A stretch of 64,000 bases of DNA from NCBI RefSeq assembly GCF_003073375.1, contig NZ_CP029002.1:2342001-2406000 (forward strand), in the 5' to 3' direction. How positions within the stretch are numbered: the stretch's first letter is position 1; each line of letters starts with the position of its first letter. Below the pieces are notes generated by a model, which was not told the origin of the DNA, made no database searches, and was given only the letters and a program-made list of their open reading frames with translations. The stretch comes from Lysinibacillus sp. 2017 (lineage in GTDB: Bacteria > Bacillota > Bacilli > Bacillales_A > Planococcaceae). The translations under genes were made by a program, and so were the position numbers. Positions 60,052 through 64,000 of the stretch are shown piece after piece.

Positions 60052-60499
60052 AGATAATCACCCTCTTTACAATACGGCCTTTCCCGATATTTATAGAATA
60101 GTTATGTGCCTCTTCTCCATAATCGTACGTAATTGCGCCAAAACTTCGTACATTCCCATTCGTACGAAAATATAATTGTGCATTATTTGTTGTCAGTATC
60201 ATTTCCTGCCCTATCGGCAAATCCAATATCATTAGTTCTTCATCTGCTTCGAGCCTTTTAATGCTAATGCGCGTACGGTTTTTTACAGTAAATGTATGAG
60301 GATAGCGTTCCTCAATCGCCAACATTTGTGTCATTCGAATAAGTAGCTCAAAGTGATTCATCGTTTGATAAGTGAGATGCTTTTGAAATTTTTCATGAGA
60401 ATAATAGACAAGTAGCGAGCTCATCACCATGACAATCGTTAGGACAACGAGCATTTCAATTAAAGTAAACCCCCGTTCATCACGAAAAAATCGTTTCAA
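60044..60499 (-). CDS. comGD: Minor pseudopilin ComGD
   Basis: 151 residues beginning FRDERGFTLIEMLVVLTIVM with the prepilin peptidase site G-F-T-L-I-E and membrane helix, then a beta-rich domain (LDLPIGQEMILTTNNAQLYF). The TTG start overlaps the comGC stop by 4 bases. Part of the DNA-uptake pseudopilus. Confidence 0.88.
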   Translation of the reverse strand: MKRFFRDERGFTLIEMLVVLTIVMVMSSLLVYYSHEKFQKHLTYQTMNHFELLIRMTQMLAIEERYPHTFTVKNRTRISIKRLEADEELMILDLPIGQEMILTTNNAQLYFRTNGNVRSFGAITYDYGEEAHNYSINIGKGRIVKRVIIYQ

Positions 60500-60813
60500 T
60501 TTGAGTTACTCTCTGGACCCACCACTTTACCTTCTGGTGTAATCGTTATACTATCTCCATTCGGACAAGTTGTATTGCCATCTTGCAAGTAATCCTCAGC
60601 GACTAAATCACCTACATCATTTGGATACTTATTTTCTTCTAATTTGTACGCCTCCACCTGACCTTGTACCATTAGGACATATGCATCGCAGCCTTTTTTA
60701 TCGATTGATGAGAAATGTTTGGCTACGTTTGGAATGGTTACTAAGATGAGCACTGAAATGATTAATAGTACGACTAGCATTTCAACTAATGTAAATCCAC
60801 GTTCGTTTTTCAA
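60496..60813 (-). CDS. comGC: Major pseudopilin ComGC
   Basis: 105 residues. KNERGFTLVEMLVVLLIISV gives a complete prepilin site and helix; TIPNVAKHFSSIDKKGCDAY and the second Cys in GNTTCPNGDSITITPEGKVV form the conserved ComGC disulfide. The TTG at 60813 has AAGGGGTG at good spacing; a GTG at 60822 overlaps that site. The main subunit of the competence pseudopilus. Confidence 0.93.
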   Translation of the reverse strand: MKNERGFTLVEMLVVLLIISVLILVTIPNVAKHFSSIDKKGCDAYVLMVQGQVEAYKLEENKYPNDVGDLVAEDYLQDGNTTCPNGDSITITPEGKVVGPESNSN

Positions 60814-60827
60814 TTGGTACACCCCTT

Positions 60828-61904
60828 TTAAATAAAATCAATTACGTCATACATTGGAATTAATATACTTAAATATGCGGCGATAACACATATCGCGATA
60901 ACGATAAATAACACGGGCTGAATGATCGCTAATAATATGTGAATGGTACTTTGAAGCCGTTCGTCTAGTAATTCACAATATAAGATTAGCTCTCTGCCTA
61001 ATAAACCACTTGTCTCACCGTGAGAAACAAAATGATCAAATTTCGGATAGAAATAGCCAACATTCCGAACAGACTGTGCGAGTGAATCCCCAACAATCAC
61101 TCGAGATTGTATGACATTAGAAACATAAGCGAGTTGTTTTTGATGCGTTTGATTTTTAATATGTTCTAACGAGTGCTGTAGCGAAAACCCTGCCAAAATC
61201 AAATTTCCTAGTACCCTTGAAAACTGTCGTGTTAATACTAATCGCCAAAACAAACCGATAAATGGTAACTTAAATAATAGTTTCAATTGTATATCGATCC
61301 GTTTTTTTCTAACATATAGAACAAAGCCACCAATTGTTAAACTTAAAAGAATCAAGGTCACAATAATATAATCTGGCGTATGCAAAAAAAAGGTAGACCA
61401 CTGAATACTAGTTGATTTCCCACTATCAACGCGCGATGACACCATTGAGGACATGTTCGGTAAAAAATACGTACGAAACGCTAAAAACAAGAAAATTAAA
61501 AAGATAAACAATACCACGGGATAAGCTAATACTTTCATTAATTTGGATTTTGCCTCTTGTTCAAAGGTTAATTGCTTTGCAACAATTTGCACCGTTTCCT
61601 GTAATTGTCCCGTCATTTCTGCTAGTTCTATTGAAACTAAATATTGATTGTCCAATCCTAATTGTTGAAATACTTGAGCAACACTACCTCCATTATGAAG
61701 AATAGACGAAATTTCTTGTTGTAAATTTTCATAGTTTTTCACATGGTAAGGTAGTAACATTTCAATACAATGAGCAAACGTATATCCTTCACCTAATAGT
61801 GTGCTAATTCGATGTAAAAATGTCGGTAGCTCACTTACTTTTGAGGTAGCCTTCCTTCTTTTAATTTTGGTAAAGGATCTATGTTTAATGATTGGTATAT
61901 TCAT
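60828..61904 (-). CDS. comGB: Competence type II secretion-like membrane protein ComGB
   Basis: 358 residues with two GspF/PilC-type domains and three membrane helices (about 125-145, 175-195, 330-352). The T2SSF pattern ELAEMTGQLQETVQIVAKQL and later SHGETSGLLGRELILYCELL is clear. GGAGGAG precedes the ATG. It overlaps comGA by 20 bases. Confidence 0.9.
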   Translation of the reverse strand: MNIPIIKHRSFTKIKRRKATSKVSELPTFLHRISTLLGEGYTFAHCIEMLLPYHVKNYENLQQEISSILHNGGSVAQVFQQLGLDNQYLVSIELAEMTGQLQETVQIVAKQLTFEQEAKSKLMKVLAYPVVLFIFLIFLFLAFRTYFLPNMSSMVSSRVDSGKSTSIQWSTFFLHTPDYIIVTLILLSLTIGGFVLYVRKKRIDIQLKLLFKLPFIGLFWRLVLTRQFSRVLGNLILAGFSLQHSLEHIKNQTHQKQLAYVSNVIQSRVIVGDSLAQSVRNVGYFYPKFDHFVSHGETSGLLGRELILYCELLDERLQSTIHILLAIIQPVLFIVIAICVIAAYLSILIPMYDVIDFI

Positions 61905-62901
61905 AGTCTTGCTCCTCCAACCTGCTCAATTGACCAACTATTGTACATTCTTCCGGCAATTCATAGTCTCTTTTTTCTTGAACATGTTGTAACGCGTTTT
62001 GTAATTGCTCGCCCATCAGTACTTCAAAAAGCGCTTTATACTCAGCTGTCTTTGTTGTAACTAAACTCTGAGTCACGATTGCTAACAACATTTGACGCAT
62101 ATCTTCAACCGAAATGGATAAATCTAATAGTCGATATAAACAATTCACCGTGTCTTTCGCGTGAATTGTAGAGATGACGAGATGCCCTGTAAAGGCCGCT
62201 TCCATCGCAATTTGCGCGGTTTCTTTATCACGTATTTCTCCGACCATAATCACTTCTGGCGAATGACGTAAAATTGCTTTTAATCCTGCTGAATAGGTCA
62301 CTCCAGCGCGCTCATTCACTTGAATTTGAAGGAGATCTTCCTGTGTACTTTCTACGGGATCCTCTAATGAAATAACATGACGTGACAATTCCTTCGCACA
62401 ATAGTGTAAAAGTGAATATAACGTCGTCGTTTTGCCCGAGCCAGTCGCACCACTAATTAAAAGCAACCCACTTGGATACTCCACAAGTTTGGTCAATGTC
62501 TCTGCACTCTTAGGATCATGACAGATGGTAGGAATTGGACGTGTGAAGTTCTGACGCAAAAATCGGATTGCCAAGCTTTCTTTGTGAAAGGTAGATGGTA
62601 AGGTAGAAATTCGGAAAGAATAGTTCTTATTTTGAATGGATTTTTGGAAGGCACCACTTTGAGGTTTACGCTTTTCACTAATATCTAACGAAGATAAAAA
62701 TTTAAAATAAGATATCATTCGTGCCGCCAAATCATTGGGGAATTCACCCATTTGAACGAACCGGCCATATTTTCGAAACAAAATTTTGAAATTTTTTTCA
62801 CGAGGGAGCAAGTGCACATCAGACGCCTCATATTCACTTGCTTGATGTAATAATTGGAGACATTTTTGTTCAATCATTGATTCTTGTTCGATGAAAATCA
62901 C
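61885..62901 (-). CDS. comGA: Competence pseudopilus assembly ATPase ComGA
   Basis: 338 residues. Walker A ISGATGSGKTTTLYSLL, Asp box ISLEDPVESTQEDLLQIQVN, Walker B HSPEVIMVGEIRD and His box TGHLVISTIHAKD are all intact. The C-terminus lacks the four-Cys zinc finger seen in many GspE proteins. GAGGTG overlaps the GTG at 62901; that site is better spaced for an ATC at 62892 or less well for an ATG at 62877, so the start is uncertain. First gene of comG. Confidence 0.92.
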   Translation of the reverse strand: MIFIEQESMIEQKCLQLLHQASEYEASDVHLLPREKNFKILFRKYGRFVQMGEFPNDLAARMISYFKFLSSLDISEKRKPQSGAFQKSIQNKNYSFRISTLPSTFHKESLAIRFLRQNFTRPIPTICHDPKSAETLTKLVEYPSGLLLISGATGSGKTTTLYSLLHYCAKELSRHVISLEDPVESTQEDLLQIQVNERAGVTYSAGLKAILRHSPEVIMVGEIRDKETAQIAMEAAFTGHLVISTIHAKDTVNCLYRLLDLSISVEDMRQMLLAIVTQSLVTTKTAEYKALFEVLMGEQLQNALQHVQEKRDYELPEECTIVGQLSRLEEQDYEYTNH

Positions 62902-63160
62902 CTCTAGTATTTTCTATATTCTTCTTGCACTCGAGCTTAGCGTTATTATAAATCGTAATTTTAAATAATCCTATGAAATAACAAATAATTTCTTTTTGGT
63001 CAATATTTTCTATATAAATGAACAATTTCAACGGTATTTCATGTAAAATAAGATGAAAGCTCCACTTATTACAAAACAATTTCTACCGAGTTTCTCAACA
63101 AATTTCAATACATTCTATTCATAACATCTTTTATAATTCCATCGAATGTGAGGTGAAATC

Positions 63161-63859
63161 ATGCTCCATCCTATAAAAATAACTAGTACGTTAGCAGACG
63201 AAACGCGCTTTTCTATTTATGAATACATGCTTCAGCACAAAAAATACTATACTGTACAAGAAATCGCGGATGAATTTAAGATTCACTCCAATGTGGCACG
63301 TTTACATTTAACAAAGCTCTCTGAAATTGGTGTTATATCTGCGGAGTTTTTAAAAACAGGTAAAGGTGGGCGACCAGGTCGTGTTTACCGAGCAAAACAA
63401 GAAGGTATCAATTTAAGCTTCCCTAGACGTGACCCTTCGTTATTAGTCAATTGGTCGGTCGAATTAATCCAAGAGCTAGGTGATGAAGCCCTGAAAAAAG
63501 CGATTCAAATCAGCTTTAAAGACGGCAAACAATCGATGCAACAATTTCTAAACGAACGCAAACATAAACGACCACCTTCATTCGAAGAAAAAATAAAAAT
63601 TTTAACAAATAGTGCCAAACTTATTGGCTATGTTCCGGAAATTCATGAACACCAACATTCAAAATCACTAATTTTCTCCATTTATAATTGCCCATTCCAT
63701 GATCGAATTTCTCAACATGGTGAAATTATTTGTAAATTACATGAGTCCTATTTACGGGGGCAGACAGAAATACTGTTTGAAACGAATGAGTTTGTTCAAA
63801 TTGAAAGCATGCTGCAGTCTTGCGATTTTTGTAAATATAAAATCACAGTTGGCGACTAA
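63161..63859 (+). CDS. Winged-helix regulator with C-terminal cysteine cluster
   Basis: 232 residues. The N-terminal HTH (TVQEIADEFKIHSNVARLHL, TKLSEIGVI) has the pattern of ArsR/SufR-like regulators and is followed by GKGGRPGRVYRA. The C-terminal domain holds C and H residues (YNCPFHDR, IICKLHESYL, SCDFCKYKI), which could bind iron-sulfur or zinc. GTGAGGTGAAATC precedes the ATG. Divergent from comGA with about 260 bases between; control of comG is possible but not shown. Confidence 0.8.
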   Translation: MLHPIKITSTLADETRFSIYEYMLQHKKYYTVQEIADEFKIHSNVARLHLTKLSEIGVISAEFLKTGKGGRPGRVYRAKQEGINLSFPRRDPSLLVNWSVELIQELGDEALKKAIQISFKDGKQSMQQFLNERKHKRPPSFEEKIKILTNSAKLIGYVPEIHEHQHSKSLIFSIYNCPFHDRISQHGEIICKLHESYLRGQTEILFETNEFVQIESMLQSCDFCKYKITVGD

Positions 63860-63979
63860 TGGAAAAAATCATTCGTTTGTCACAACTATTCCATAACTTG
63901 CAGTTTACATTGTAGAGACGATTGTTTTATAATAAATGAGAGATTATTCTATTTCTATGTAAAAGGAGGGGAATTTTTC

Positions 63980-64000
63980 ATGAGCAATATGTATAAAGTT
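63980..64000 (+). CDS. Start of a DUF2626 (YqgY-like) gene, cut by window edge
   Basis: AAAGGAGGGG precedes an ATG and seven codons MSNMYKV. DUF2626 proteins typically begin M-x-R-M-Y-R-V and lie next to comG in Bacillales, so the call rests on seven residues and synteny. Confidence 0.5.

Noticed and set aside
62877-62901. Second ATC start, for comGA at 62892
   Set aside because: An ATC is well spaced from GAGGTG, but in-frame GTG and ATG codons exist, so a non-canonical start is not required.
1-64000. CRISPR arrays, rRNA, tRNA genes, prophage structural genes
   Set aside because: No regularly spaced direct repeats, no conserved rRNA or tRNA sequence and no phage gene blocks were seen.

Overview
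The window looks like a chromosomal segment of a low-GC, spore-forming Bacillales bacterium, most probably a Planococcaceae member close to Solibacillus or Lysinibacillus. The evidence is gene content and order (comG operon, aroK, glycine riboswitch with gcvT-gcvPA-gcvPB, rhodanese and lipM in a Bacillus-like order), a Tlp-type small spore protein, a YjcZ-type small protein, an LtaS-type synthase, GGAGG-type ribosome sites and frequent GTG/TTG starts. No rRNA, tRNA or CRISPR array was seen.

Layout. 0-3.6 kb: a PadR/DUF2812 pair, small membrane or secreted proteins and a PAS-GGDEF diguanylate cyclase. 3.8-14.5 kb is an accessory zone: an intact IS3/IS150-type element, copies of a long dispersed palindromic repeat (one of which closes a truncated receiver-domain gene), a broken Nudix gene, methyltransferase and DUF genes, a Tlp-type spore protein and an IS110/IS1111-type element with a structured non-coding flank. 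14.7-19 kb: a secreted phosphodiesterase and ahpCF. 19-25.3 kb is a second accessory zone with six copies of a short hairpin repeat, a Fic remnant, a decayed permease copy, a MerR operon with a textbook 19-bp-spacer promoter and a MntA-HepT toxin-antitoxin pair. 25.3-33 kb: an ion/organic-acid permease, rlmN, ltaS, a patatin lipase, a YjcZ-type gene and a zinc alcohol dehydrogenase.

33.3-39.2 kb holds a Bce-like antimicrobial-peptide sensing and detoxification module: response regulator, short-loop histidine kinase, two tandemly duplicated membrane-anchored proteins, ABC ATPase and ABC permease. The duplication carried along a copy of the kinase gene's 3' end. 39.5-42.8 kb: an ECF sigma factor with a membrane partner, then an Lsa-type ABC-F gene behind a leader with a three-codon upstream ORF, an antiterminator and a terminator. 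42.8-49.6 kb: hydrolase/GNAT operon, truncated chemotaxis receptor, NSS transporter, DUF4085 protein and trhO. 49.9-64 kb is conserved core: B12-dependent ribonucleotide reductase with a pair of NrdR-box-like operators, octanoyltransferase lipM, the glycine cleavage operon under a tandem glycine riboswitch, shikimate kinase, the comG competence pseudopilus operon, a winged-helix regulator and the start of a DUF2626 gene.

Functional links: lipM makes the lipoyl precursor used by the glycine cleavage system next to it. comGA-GG encode the DNA-uptake pseudopilus. The Bce-like genes form one sense-and-respond unit. The best candidates for new biology are the ABC-F leader, the Bce-like module with its duplicated accessory protein, the IS110-family non-coding structures, the two repeat families, the Glu-substituted truncated receiver and a comGE gene lacking any canonical start codon.
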